DNA of 64,000 nucleotides from Incurvaria masculella (lineage: Eukaryota > Arthropoda > Insecta > Lepidoptera > Incurvariidae), in NCBI GenBank assembly GCA_946894095.1, contig OX335642.1, positions 12,163,021 to 12,227,020 of the forward strand, in the 5' to 3' direction. Positions 33,063-43,049 of the stretch are shown here, in pieces (within the stretch, counting starts at the first letter, position 1; the number at the start of each line of letters is the position of its first letter). The notes beneath the pieces are model-generated. The model made no database searches. It had not been told where the DNA came from and was given only the letters and a program-made list of their open reading frames with translations. Position numbers and translations under genes: made by a program.

Positions 33063-34163
33063 TCAGGGGATAGTCAATTAATCTAATGATGTTCCAGCTA
33101 AAAAAATACGCAAGAGCTCCTGTAGTAAAAACCCCTCAAGCGATAGGGTTAGACTAATAGGATCATACGACTTGACTATTTGAGAAGATTTTCAGTATAT
33201 TTTATTGTCTATTATCACATAATACCTCCATTATACACAGTATCGTATTCATACCATCACGAAGCTTTCGCGAAGGGGTAGGCAAAGATTATAAAGCGCC
33301 ATAGATAGATTTATTCATTAATGCTCTACTATGACTGGTACTACGATAATGTTCTTTAGGACATATTTGGGCAAGTAAGAAAATGTATTACAATGTAATC
33401 TCGCATTATTGTGTAGCAAAAAATACATAGCTTCTAATATACTCAGCATTGATAAAGCCACATATAATGTTCGCTGGTTTTTTTCTTATTCTAAACTTAA
33501 TCTGAATGACGGAGAATGCCTGCATTTCTCGAATATATATTTGAATCGACACAATTATCCCCTTATCTAATACTTAGATGATAAGACCAGACGATACGAT
33601 AAGGCATTGTTATTGCTATCAACTAATACAAATTGATATCAACTTCTCGTTATTTTTTTTTTCAAAATGAAAATAATATTTTGTGGAACCATATAAAATA
33701 TTTGTGTGTATTCGACAGAAATACCTTTAGTGCAATGTTCAGACAAACACGCGCATAAGACCCGGCTTCAGAATTTCAAATTGAATGCGATATGGCCCCA
33801 AAGTCAAGCTGAGACCCTGTTAAAAAGGAATCCTCTCTCACGTATCGACGAGGCACCTTCGAGCGCGCCCACGGAATTCTAGCTTCAAGTCAGAAAGCCA
33901 GGGTTATGTAAGACCAGATACTTGAATCCGCGGTGATTGCTCGTTTAACTGGGCGCGATGGAAACCATACTCATATTTTAAATGCCAAAGTTATATAGTT
34001 TGTACATTTAAAATATATTTTTCACGGATTTTGACAAAGATATTTTAAAGGCCGTCCGAAAAAGTACATAGTTGCTTAAACAACAACCCAATAACTAGTA
34101 AGTAAAAAAATATTAAGTATCGGCTCTAATTGCTAGAAATAACAAGTGTAAAATGTATTAAAT

Positions 34164-34270
34164 TGTCCTCATTTTCAATGCAGTTCAATGAAGCCGTGCA
34201 AAATAAGGTAGCTCCTGGCATGGCACCTAGTTCCTATGTGGTGTGTTGGGCTAATATCATGACAGTAGGA
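34164..34270 (+). mobile_element. SINE fragment
   Basis: About 105 bp from the 3' part of the body: tcaatgcagttcaatgaagcc, ctcctggcatggcacctag and gtgtgttgggctaatatcatgac. Head and final tail absent. Confidence 0.7.
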
Positions 34271-34274
34271 CTGG

Positions 34275-34650
34275 GATTTAGGTAAATGGTACGTAGAAAA
34301 AATACCTCAAGTATCCGATATAACACTTGGTAATATTAAATTTCCTTTCTGGAGCAATTAATAATAAATATATAATATATAAAAACAATAAATTAATAAT
34401 TCATAAAAATTAATGCTTTATAACACTTCATGAAATATAAGCACACACAAGCACTCACCGCGTATCAATAATGTCCCGGGAATATATTAAATGGATTTTT
34501 CCGTAATTTTCGGGCTCCCAAATTGAAACATTATCCAAACCTTTAATATGGCCCGTAAGTCGTTTACACCCTATTAAATCTAATATGTTTTGTGAGAATA
34601 AATGGAGTTTTGCGAGTAAAAAAGCACATTATTTTCGGGAGACTATATAC
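34275..34650. other. No recognisable gene
   Basis: AT-rich spacer between a SINE fragment and the T element. Confidence 0.5.
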
Positions 34651-34654
34651 TATC

Positions 34655-35418
34655 GAGAAACGAAGGACGGAAGTGGCGACCGAAACTAATCCGTATAGAG
34701 GCAGCCTAGCCACTTTTTAGCGATAATAGCATAGATATAGCATAGTGCGCTGTACACTACAAGACGAACAATATTTCAAATTCCCCAATATTTCAAAGTA
34801 AAACTTAAACCATAACTCACATCATTATTTTGATGCTACATAGCGATTTAGATTTTTTTTTGAGTAAAAAAAGAAATTTCAGTTCATTTTGTATGAAACT
34901 ACTTTTGACTTCGTATGTCTTTCCATTCTAAGCCTATTTTAAAAAACGACACTGACGGTAGCGCTGGCCAGTCAGTTCGCCTACAAATTCGTTTACTCCT
35001 GTTCGAGTGTTCCTGTTCCAACGACACGTAAGAACTACATAGTTGGGTTATTATGAAATATTAACTTGCCGAGTGAACAGAGAAGTGAGTGATTAGACCT
35101 GATGTTTAATTGCATTTAGTACCATGGTAACTGTGAAACGACGTATTATTCGGCCAAGGGAACTGAAATTTACCAGTTAGCATGGTACGAAGTGCAAGTA
35201 GACGTCAGTTGTAATCACTCACTTACCTGTTCACCCGGAGAGTTAACTTACCATGTTAACTCCCCCAGGACGCCATTTAGTGCAACGTTATTGCGCGTCC
35301 CGTAATTCGTAAGTGAATTGAATGGCCAGCGCTGTCATCAGTGTATTTTCACTGAAACGTGGCCACGCCGCCGCTATATAGATGAGTTTCCGTCGCTACT
35401 TCCGTCCCTCCTTACCCG
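34655..35418 (+). mobile_element. Family T element carrying a nested N element
   Basis: Inverted ends of about 60 bp: left gaaggacggaagtggcgacc, gaaactaatccgtatag, agccac (34659-34715) and right gtggccacgccgccgctata, gatgagtttccgtcgctac, ttccgtccctcc (35358-35412). Internal words cgtaagaactac and tgcaacgttattgcgcgtcc match the 27.1-kb copy. The N element at 35061-35246 splits it, so N inserted after T. Confidence 0.68.
35061..35246 (+). mobile_element. Palindromic MITE family N, copy 2 (TTAA-flanked)
   Basis: The ends TTAA|CTTGCCGAGTGAACAG and CTGTTCACCCGGAGAG|TTAA are inverted over about 30 bp, including aagtgagtgatt on both sides. TTAA at both borders suggests TTAA-specific insertion. Core words match copy 1 at 14.7-14.9 kb. 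Confidence 0.7.
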
Positions 35419-35419
35419 A

Positions 35420-35714
35420 TGATATACATTTACACATATATCTGTTTATGTAAGAAATCTATATATAGATTGCGACAAAGGCTGAGCCATTTCGACAGCC
35501 GAGAACACGGGACCCGCCGAACAGGTCTCTTCGGTCCCGGAGTATTGGGTTCGATTCTGCGCACTATTAAATTATACCGATACGCCGCCGAGCCTCCAGA
35601 ATGTGGAAACCTGCGTTATTATATTTCGGCAATATACAGACTTCGACTAGGTATTCTGATTCTTGTACCTTACGTAACGACAAGATATGCCGTTCGTTCA
35701 GGGGTGCTCGGTAA
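35420..35714. other. Open frame without recognisable domain
   Basis: A 126-codon plus-strand frame (35419-35799) crosses this stretch and continues into the R element. No motif is recognised and its end lies in a MITE, so I do not call a gene. A tRNA-like word (gggttcgattctgc, about 35547) may be a SINE-head remnant. Confidence 0.35.
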
Positions 35715-35715
35715 A

Positions 35716-35910
35716 GGGGACGCATCAAAACGTCCAAAGAGCACAAGGTCCGAAACACCTACCGTCCATAACACTTATGAATACGGATATTTTCAATAAG
35801 GTTAGGTTAGTTTAATTATATGCATTTCAGAAAACACACGTAAAATACATTCTTTTGGATGTTCTCGGTTTTGGACCTTATGGTTTTTGGACTTTATGAA
35901 GGCGACCCCC
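35716..35910 (+). mobile_element. Palindromic MITE family R, full copy
   Basis: The left end ggggacgcatc, cgtccaaagagcacaaggtcc is inverted in the right end ggaccttatggtttttggac, tttatgaaggcgaccccc. Length about 195 bp. Partial copies are at 2211-2327 and 12098-12230. No frame of its own. Confidence 0.7.
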
Positions 35911-36139
35911 AAAAAAAATCACGGAACAGGAACTAGCATTGAATGAGCGCACGTTTTGGAGTGAATAGGGTTCTAGTCTTGCCCTATATTGAGATCTTTA
36001 GCATGGTGTATGGTTACACATAATGGTTTACAAAAATGATTGTTAGTGGGACCTGGCAAAATACAGCACGAGATTTTAATTAATTGGAAATTATTTACAG
36101 AATAAATAAAAAATGAGGCGAAGCGATGACTTGATTATC

Positions 36140-36590
36140 TTAAGGTGGGCTTTACCGTTTAACTCCCCATACAAAGGTGGAAAGAAGATCATGCGCATAT
36201 TTCTTGTCAGAGATACACATTTGTATTCAAAACAGCTTTATTCGATTGAACTAGATGTCTCATGACCATTGGCATTGTAAAATAGTGTTTGGTTTCTAAG
36301 GTATAAGGTCCGAAAGTTCAAATTTTTCGCACATTTAATACAACCATCTTAAAAAGGTTACTCATCAGACCTACCTTCGTACTCCTACCTACAGTAGTAT
36401 AGTAATAAAAAATTTCGTAAATCTTATCAAATCAAACACTATGTGAATTTTCTGCTTAGTGGACATGTTGCATTGTCCTCATCACGAAGCCTGTCGTTTT
36501 ATTTGAAACAGAGAAGGTCCCAGACCACAATAGCACGATTTTGTACCGTGCCCGCGAATGAGTTAGTCCTGTTGGGAAGGGCTACCTTAA
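36140..36590 (+). mobile_element. piggyBac-like MITE (TTAA), copy 2
   Basis: TTAA (36140-36143), then GGTGGGCTTTACCG; the right end is GGGAAGGGCTACC|TTAA (36587-36590). It shares with copy 1 gaagatcatgcgcatatttcttg, gaactagatgtc, gaccattggcattgtaaaa and the GC-rich block near the right end. 451 bp; shorter by an internal deletion in the central part. Confidence 0.83.
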
Positions 36591-36594
36591 GTGA

Positions 36595-37650
36595 AAGAAG
36601 AAAAGTAACAGTTACTTTTTTTTACGTTATAGTGTATTTTTTCCATTCGTTTACTACCCAAATTTCTATCCCCCAGTTTTTTGTCCCAGGTTTTCTAGGC
36701 CTTCGGATAGTAGAAATTGAGAAGAAAAAGACACTTTTTTAGGATAAAGGATAACATTTGAGCTTATCAGTTGGGTCTTTCTAATATAAATAAATAAGTA
36801 GCCAGTACTTTTCTTCACGTCCTAAGTAACTAACTCCAAATTAAAATGTCGACAACAATTGTCCACCTTAAACCTAATTTGAATACTTCAACATATTTAG
36901 TCGAAAATGAAAACAACAAAACGCACATAGTATGGAACAAAACAGAACGGCTGATTGATGTAATTTATTGATTTAGGAAAAAAAATAAACGATCCGACTG
37001 ACCTTGCAAGATTAAAAATCAAAAAGTTCTTAATAAAATATTAAAATAAAACACAAACGATTAAAACCTTTTCACTCGGTTTCAGTCTGAATTCTTATTC
37101 GAACAAACATATTGGAATGCAAACAGCGTAGAATTTAATGAAAAAAATAAAAATATGTAAAATTAAACAATTTACAAAGATGATACGTGATCAAAAATAA
37201 GGCATGACAAGTATTGCTAATAATTAAATAAAATAGATATTTGATAAAAATATATGTGGTATCAGAATACCACCCCGTTTCTCCAACCAACGCTCTTCCA
37301 GATCCACGGGTAAACAAGGAATCCATTGTTTTTGGGCCGCATTTTCTTTTATGATTTCCTCTCAGCCACTTTATCGTCCCATCGCATCGATCGCTATCCA
37401 TACAGGGTGGTCACGATGGCTTACTTCATCGGAAGATTGACCTCAGAGGCGCAGTTAATGGAAAGTGAGAATCGAAGATATAAAAGAGGTTTCCTCTCTA
37501 AGCCATGTAGATATACGCACACCCAATGACGCTGTTTGCTTGTAGTTACGCAGAGACATTGTACATTAACTAAGTATTGCAAGTATTTCTACATATTTGG
37601 TCTATATATTCGGATTCAACCCTATGTATGTACTACCTTCGTTTCACGTC
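36595..37650. other. No recognisable gene
   Basis: AT-rich. A 99-codon frame starting inside the MITE (36443) ends here and is not a gene. The 88-codon minus-strand frame at 37135-37401 has no motif. Confidence 0.45.
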
Positions 37651-37654
37651 TGAT

Positions 37655-37970
37655 ACCCAAATCAAATTCGATGACGATAGCAATTAGGTTGATGTTTAAA
37701 TAATTGCAGTCCAAAATGCCGAAGCGTAGGAATTATAAGCGAAATCAGCGCCATCTAGTAGATAGAGTACGCATTAAGAATGTGTTGAGTATAGGAAGGA
37801 TAGGTTGTAGATGTACTATCCACAACCTATACTTGACCGATATCTCGTTTATTTGAAGTTAATCTTTAATGGATACGACATTACCGTTACCTCATTCATG
37901 TGAAATCATGCAACGACATTCCAAAATTAATGAGTGTAGGATTAATCAGCGAAATCATTGCCATCTAGTA
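37655..37970 (+). repeat. Interspersed repeat with internal direct duplication
   Basis: gcgaaatcagcgccatctagtag (about 37740-37762) recurs as gcgaaatcattgccatctagtag (about 37947-37969). The left part (gcaattaggttgatg...aaaatgccgaagcgta) matches 56140-56205 (tcaattaggttaata...aaaatgtctaagcgta), so it is dispersed. Class unknown. An inverted pair (tataggttgt/acaacctata) lies between the units. Confidence 0.55.
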
Positions 37971-38024
37971 GTAAATATATAGGAAACTTGGTGTCGATTA
38001 GAAATTCGTTGGCTGACGTAAATT

Positions 38025-38100
38025 TCTGATGTATAAGCGGTTAGAGCAGTGGGCATGTAATGTCGCAGATTCTAATCCTGTCCTGACAATTTTTTTATGA
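38025..38100 (+). repeat. tRNA-like fragment, probable SINE head
   Basis: gtataagcggttagagcagtggg and gattctaatcctgtcc resemble A and B boxes, followed directly by a T-run. It does not form a complete tRNA cloverleaf by eye. Confidence 0.45.
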
Positions 38101-38205
38101 TTATGTTAAAAAATCTGATTACAACGCATGCACCAAATGACTTCAAGTTAATTAAAGAGTAAGCATTGTGTTAATCAGAAAACTACCGATAAAATGTGTT
38201 CTTTT

Positions 38206-38560
38206 TAACCGACTTCAAAAAAAGGAGGAGGTTATCAATTCGTCTGTATGTTTTTTTTTTTTTTTGTTTTTTTTTTTTTATGTTTGTTACCTCATAACTT
38301 TTTTCTGGGTGAACCGATTTTGATGATTATTTTTTTAAATGATAGCTAGTGCTTCCCAAGTGGTCCCATTTTAATTTGGTTAAGTTCTGACAATGATATC
38401 CATGAGAAAATCATAAAAGTCTTAAATTTGTATTAAGATGTGCGCGACAAATGGACGAATAACTCAATATAACGCCAACCGATTTCGGTGATTCTTTTTT
38501 TGTTCGAAAGGACGTGTACAAATTAGTAAGTGTACTTCAAATTCACTAAAAATAAACAAA
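38206..38560 (+). repeat. Lepidopteran-type 'accgacttcaaaaaaggagg' repeat
   Basis: Begins accgacttcaaaaaaaggagg, a T-run (38250-38280) and cctcataacttttttctgggtg, gaaccgattttgatg. The opening phrase recurs at the hairpin arms that follow (accgacttcaagg), so this and 38560-38864 may be one composite element. The phrase is familiar from noctuid and other moth intergenic DNA. Confidence 0.6.
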
Positions 38561-38864
38561 TAAAAAAACAAATTTAACAAAAAAAATAACCGACTTCAAG
38601 GAAAAAGCACTAAAAAGTAAAAAATAATGTTCATTTTTGTAGTTACGATTTCTGTTATTTTTTGAGTCGGTGTCAGCCAAGGTTAGGTTAGGTTAGGTTA
38701 GGTTAGGTTAGGTTAGGTTCTCTTGATTGGCGCAGCGCGTGCCCGGCTGACGCCGACTCAAAAAATAACAGAAATCGTAACTACAAAAATGAACATTATT
38801 TTTTACTTTTTAGTGCTTTTTCCTTGAAGTCGGTTATTTTTTTTTGTTAAATTTGTTTTTTTAT
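38560..38864. repeat. Near-perfect palindrome with GGTTA array in the loop
   Basis: The arms 38560-38678 (119 bp) and 38745-38864 (120 bp) are reverse complements with one substitution and one base of length difference in an A/T run. The 66-bp loop contains seven complete GGTTA pentamers (38681-38715), the insect telomere unit TTAGG in register. Near-identity of the arms implies a young or gene-converted element. No reading frame. Confidence 0.88.
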
Positions 38865-39180
38865 GTAACTGGACGTGGATGGCAAATACCACAACCACCG
38901 TCATGAAATTAGTTCGACACACCACACTCCCGAACGAATTAGGTTTCATGCTAGGACCTTCCCTTAATGAGCACTGCTACATTGAGCTGGTTGGAAAACT
39001 CGGACAATTGTTCATTGCTGCTTCGACTATCTTTTTATCCAATGCGATGGTACCAATCCGGGCGGGCATAACCCTACCACCTAGTTGGGAAGGAGGACCT
39101 AAAGTGTCACATGGAGTCCGGACCATGGCAAATCTCGCAATCGTAAATAAATGCACTTATCAAACTCGGAAACAAACCCA
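38855..39180 (-). mobile_element. SINE abutting the palindrome
   Basis: It starts with the family tail, ttttttatgtaactggacgtgg, whose T-run is shared with the palindrome's right end. The body follows (gaattaggtttcatgctagg, cattgagctggttgg, gcgatggtaccaatccgggcgg, caaactcggaaacaaa). The B-box region is absent. A 187-codon antisense frame (38879-39442) starts in it and runs into unique sequence; it is not supported as a gene. Confidence 0.78.
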
Positions 39181-39184
39181 ACTG

Positions 39185-40735
39185 GACCGGACCGGGAAAT
39201 GGTTTCGTAGTGGACGTAATCGGCTGGATAGCTCATTCGCTACCGTTGGTGCTATTGGTTTCCAAAAGCGTTGGTGCAGCAATGAAAAGTTTCCAAATGC
39301 CCCCTGCGGTATAAAGGCCGTGTCCAGCGCTGTTAGCACCCAACTGGAACTTACTTTCCGACGGATTCAGCCGGCAAGTTTGATACGTGGCTGCATTTCG
39401 ATATGTTTTGTCTGCATCCGGAGAAGTTTCGGCCATATTTGAGAGTTGCTATCAGTGCAAAAGATATATCTAGCAGGGTTGCGTGGCTATATTTATTAAT
39501 TATTTTTATTGTTTACAATATAAACGAAGGCATTAATTTTATATTTTAGAATATTTGATATTTTTAAACCAGGATTTTTTTTTGTTTCAATACTTAAATA
39601 TATAGGAAGTGTATCTTGTTATGTCACACTGGTTTTCTTGACGTACTCGAATATTTTAACGTACCCACGATAATATCAAATAATGAAATTTTTATTAATT
39701 CATTTCAAGTTCCATTGCTGGGTGAGACATAAAAATATATATAGGACGCACTTTATGTTTCCGGAACTAACTACTACAAAAATTGATCTTTTTGGCTATA
39801 CAATATAGTGTTTCATCTATCACTTGTTTTTGCATTGTTAATCACCATGGACTTTGTTAGCATGTGTTTCTATTTTTATGTTACTGGACTTAGATGGCTA
39901 ATACTATTTTTTTTCAAAAAGTATGATGTTTTAAGCAAAAGTAATTAGTAAGTGAACAACCACTTAAGAATATTTGGTAGTGCTGTATATAGTTTCAGAA
40001 TATTCAAAGAACGGTTAATAGGAAAATTGGAGACAAAATGCTGACGGACAGACACCAGGTCCCAGGACCCTAAAAAGTCTGATTCAGCCTCTAAGCTTCA
40101 AGAAAAAGGTTGAAAAATGTGCTGACGATTTTACCAATAAAATAATTGTTCCATTAAAATGCTGCCCCTGCTTTCGACGCAGCAACCCTAATTGCGTTAC
40201 AAGAGGCGGAGGGGGACTTTACAGACAATTTGCGGTCCAACTGCCGTGGCGGGGCTGAAAACTTTTCAGGACAACTTTGCGCTTTTATTGCGACCCGCCG
40301 CCGCTTGCGAGTCGCCGGCGAAACTCGCTGCGCTACAATCCTGTAACGAATTGCCTAATTTCGAAATGTTGGGAAAATATAGGTTTTTCATTAGAGGGTT
40401 TGCGAAGAAACTTGTACAACGAATGTACCGAATGTACGAATGTACAAACCTTTGAATGGGGCAAAGAAAACGAATCCATTGTTGTTTATGAATCATCCAT
40501 GGGCAGTACCCGGATTTGTCATATTTTATGATGGGATTAGCCAGTGGCAACAATCACAGAGAAAAAGAACTGGCAATAAACTTAGCTGCAATTTTTTCTA
40601 CGCCTATTTATGGGCGATTTTTCGAATAGTAATTTCTATTCGTCAGATATAACTTAACGGTCCGATAGCTCAAACTTTCGTTTGTCAAAAGAGGGATAGT
40701 GTTTACCGAAGGAGTTTATCACTATCACATCACTA
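39185..40735. other. No recognisable gene; one SINE-tail scrap
   Basis: 39873-39905 (tttttatgttactggactt, agatggctaatac) is the last 30 bp of the SINE family. 40190-40350 is GC-rich with overlapping frames of 84-95 codons on both strands and no recognised domain. The rest is AT-rich. Confidence 0.45.
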
Positions 40736-40740
40736 TTATA

Positions 40741-42023
40741 TAGGTCGGGGAAAAAGTCTTTTCGCATTATAGTATGTATGAACTTGTAATAAAATCTCTT
40801 TGGCTATACTATTTGTATCTGGCTGGTTTTGGTATCATTGAAAGTTTAAATTTTAAAGAACATAATTCCAAATTCAAATTAGGAAAATGTGTGATTCTCA
40901 TTTGTTTTTCGTACTGTCAAAATGAGTGAATCTAATGAAGAAATTCGATACATTTTAAAATTTTACTACAAAAAAGGTAAAAATGCAACGCAAGCCGCGA
41001 AAAAAATTTGCGATGTTTATGGACCTAGTGCAGTGTCTGTGAGAGTAGCACAAATTTGGTTTAAGCGTTTTCAATCCGGAAATTTTGATGTCAAAGATGC
41101 ACGTCGCTCTGGTCGCCCTATTACGGATAAAATGGATGCCATTTTTGAAAAATTGGAGCAAGATCGGCATATCAGTAGTTACGACGTAGCTGAAGAACTA
41201 GGAATTGACCACAAAACAGTTTTGGCGCATTTGAAAAAAACTGGGTACACAAAAAAGCTCGATATTTGGGTACCTCACGAGCTCACTGAAAGAAACCTAA
41301 TGAACCGTGTACTCATTTGTGATTCTTTATTACGACGTAATGAAACCGAACCAGTTTTGAAGAAGCTGATAACTGGTGATGAAAAGTGGATCACGTACGA
41401 CAAGAACGTGCGAAAAAGGTCGTGGTCAAAGGCCGGTCAAGCTTCACAGACTGTGGCGAAACCCGGGTTAACTCGCAACAAGGTGATGCTGTGTGTGTGG
41501 TGGGATTGGAAGGGCATTATTCATTATGAGCTGTTACCACCAGGCAGGACCATCGATTCTGAACTCTACTGCGAACAACTGATGAGATTAAAGCAAGAAG
41601 TTGAGAGAAAGCGGCCGGAATTAATCAACAGAAGGGGTGTGGTTTTTCATCATGATAACGCTAGACCTCACACATCTTTAGCCACTCAGCAAAAACTAAG
41701 AGAGTTTGGCTGGGAGGTGTTAATGCATCCGCCGTATAGTCCTGACCTTGCACCTTCAGATTTCCACCTGTTTAGGTCTCTTCAGAATTCTTTAGGCAGT
41801 GTCAGGTTAACATCACTAGAGGACTGCCAAAACCACTTGTCGCGGTATATTGATCAGAAGTCCCAATATTTCTATAGCAATGGGATCATGTCCCTACCTA
41901 CAAGATGGCAAAAAGTTATCGAACAAAATGGTACCTACATACTTTAGTTAAATGTAAATAAACCATATTAAAAAATGTTTTGAATTTTCTTAAAAAATGC
42001 GAAGAAACTTTTTCCCCAACCAA
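40741..42023 (+). mobile_element. Complete mariner transposon
   Basis: A 1283-bp element between TA dinucleotides (40739-40740 and 42024-42025), the mariner target duplication. Terminal inverted repeats of 28 bp match at 24 positions; both include GGGGAAAAAGT and TTCGCATT. It carries one uninterrupted transposase frame with short untranslated flanks, the normal size and layout of an autonomous mariner. Subfamily not assigned. Confidence 0.95.
40922..41947 (+). CDS. Mariner transposase, intact DD34D
   Basis: 341 residues, the usual mariner transposase length. It excises and reinserts the element at TA sites. The N-terminal paired helix-turn-helix DNA-binding region covers about residues 1-110 (KNATQAAKKIC, then ISSYDVAEELGIDHKTVLAH). 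The linker motif WVPHEL is at 116-121. Catalytic aspartates: D153 in TGDEKWITYD, D245 in HHDNARPH, D280 in YSPDLAPSDFHLF, with 34 residues between the last two (DD34D). All key motifs are present and there is no stop or frameshift, so activity is plausible. The ATG lies about 180 bp inside the 5' terminal repeat; the frame ends about 75 bp before the 3' end. Confidence 0.96.
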   Translation: MSESNEEIRYILKFYYKKGKNATQAAKKICDVYGPSAVSVRVAQIWFKRFQSGNFDVKDARRSGRPITDKMDAIFEKLEQDRHISSYDVAEELGIDHKTVLAHLKKTGYTKKLDIWVPHELTERNLMNRVLICDSLLRRNETEPVLKKLITGDEKWITYDKNVRKRSWSKAGQASQTVAKPGLTRNKVMLCVWWDWKGIIHYELLPPGRTIDSELYCEQLMRLKQEVERKRPELINRRGVVFHHDNARPHTSLATQQKLREFGWEVLMHPPYSPDLAPSDFHLFRSLQNSLGSVRLTSLEDCQNHLSRYIDQKSQYFYSNGIMSLPTRWQKVIEQNGTYIL

Positions 42024-42198
42024 TATAACTAAAAATATTACCTTACTAGAACGAATGGATAAGCAGCTGCGTAAATAAATTCATCGAATAGTTACATATC
42101 TGACTGATTATCAGACGATTGGGGACAAGAGAGGCAAACCTTAGTCTAAGTTAACATAAGTGCGCCACTGCTTAAAGACGTACGAGTTATTAGTTTTT

Positions 42199-42330
42199 TT
42201 ATGGAACCTGACATAGATGGCTCACTCCATGCAACTACTGCCATGATGTTAGCTTAATAGCACACCACATTTCTGAAGGAATGAGGTGCCATGCCAGATG
42301 AGGTGCCAACCTTTGTTTCATTCAATGGTT
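42199..42330 (-). mobile_element. SINE 3' fragment
   Basis: The tail tttttttatggaacctgacat, agatggctcac, then catgatgttagc and gaaggaatgaggtgccatgcc, where the copy stops with a short duplication of gaggtgcca. Confidence 0.65.
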
Positions 42331-42334
42331 TAAA

Positions 42335-42950
42335 GATATTTTTTAAATTCCTTGTAACATTGATAGTAAGTATTTATTAGTGATGATAGGAGAAAAAACA
42401 GGTAAATACACTAGATTAATATAAACTCGAATGAAGACAATATATTTTACAAGCGCGCCACAAGTTTTCGTAATCCAACAGACGCTGCAGCGACTCGGAT
42501 ATTATGAAGCTGTTCACAACACAAACGGGACAGGACTTAGTCGCTGCATTTTCAAGCGGCTGAAAGAGTTTCGCGGTATCGCTGACACAGTCCCGAGCGA
42601 ATCGGTCCAACAGTCCGCAACATTCACGACTTTGTAAACGTGTTGAGTTGCTTCTTGGAGAGGAGTTTCTGTTTTTGGATTTTATTCGTCGTGGTTGGAA
42701 ATAATGGCTAAAAGTAAAGCGGTACTTTAATTCAGGAAAGCGTGGAATTCCAACAACAAGCAACTCTTATGACATGCAAGCAAATAAATGTAGGGGTACC
42801 ACATTCAAGTGCCGGAACCCACACAGCACGTATGAAACACTTAGTGATTTTATAGGAACCCCTTTTCAATATTTACGGTTTCAATTAATTATGTTTCTTT
42901 TATCCTCTTTTCATTACTTACAATGTGGAAGGATTAATCTATGTAACCGT
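42335..42950. other. No recognisable gene
   Basis: A 115-codon minus-strand frame (42416-42763) and a 68-codon plus-strand frame overlap here. Neither has a recognised domain, and I would not annotate either without homology. Confidence 0.4.
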
Positions 42951-42952
42951 GC

Positions 42953-43012
42953 AACAAAAGGAAGGCCCTGGTTTGGCACCTTGATCCGATGTGTTGGACT
43001 AATATCATAGCA
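42953..43012 (+). mobile_element. SINE fragment
   Basis: caaaaggaaggccctggtttggcacc, then gtgttggactaatatcatag: 60 bp of the 3' body. A 25-bp perfect palindrome follows. Confidence 0.55.
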
Positions 43013-43021
43013 CGGCAACGC

Positions 43022-43046
43022 CCACGGAGATCGTCGATCTCCGTGG
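43022..43046. repeat. Perfect 25-bp palindrome
   Basis: ccacggagatcg and its complement cgatctccgtgg flank one base. A related shorter form (ggagatcg-g-cgatctcc) is at about 19723-19739. Confidence 0.8.
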
Positions 43047-43049
43047 CAA

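Larger units (their letters stand above)
32305..34160. other. AT-rich gene-free stretch with small palindromes
   Basis: Apart from the palindromes at 32370-32436 and 32948-33062, listed separately, it holds no frame above about 60 codons, no repeat match and no RNA gene. Confidence 0.5.

Noticed and set aside
35419..35799. 126-codon open frame
   Set aside because: It ends inside a MITE, has no known motif and starts in a simple tatata-rich stretch.
38679..38744. True telomere or telomere-associated end
   Set aside because: Only seven pentamers, enclosed in a palindrome and flanked by ordinary repeats on both sides.
38879..39442. 187-codon open frame, the fourth longest in the window
   Set aside because: The first ~100 codons are SINE body read antisense and the remainder has no recognisable domain.
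42416..42763. 115-codon minus-strand frame
   Set aside because: No motif, no neighbours, and an overlapping plus-strand frame; insufficient to call a gene.
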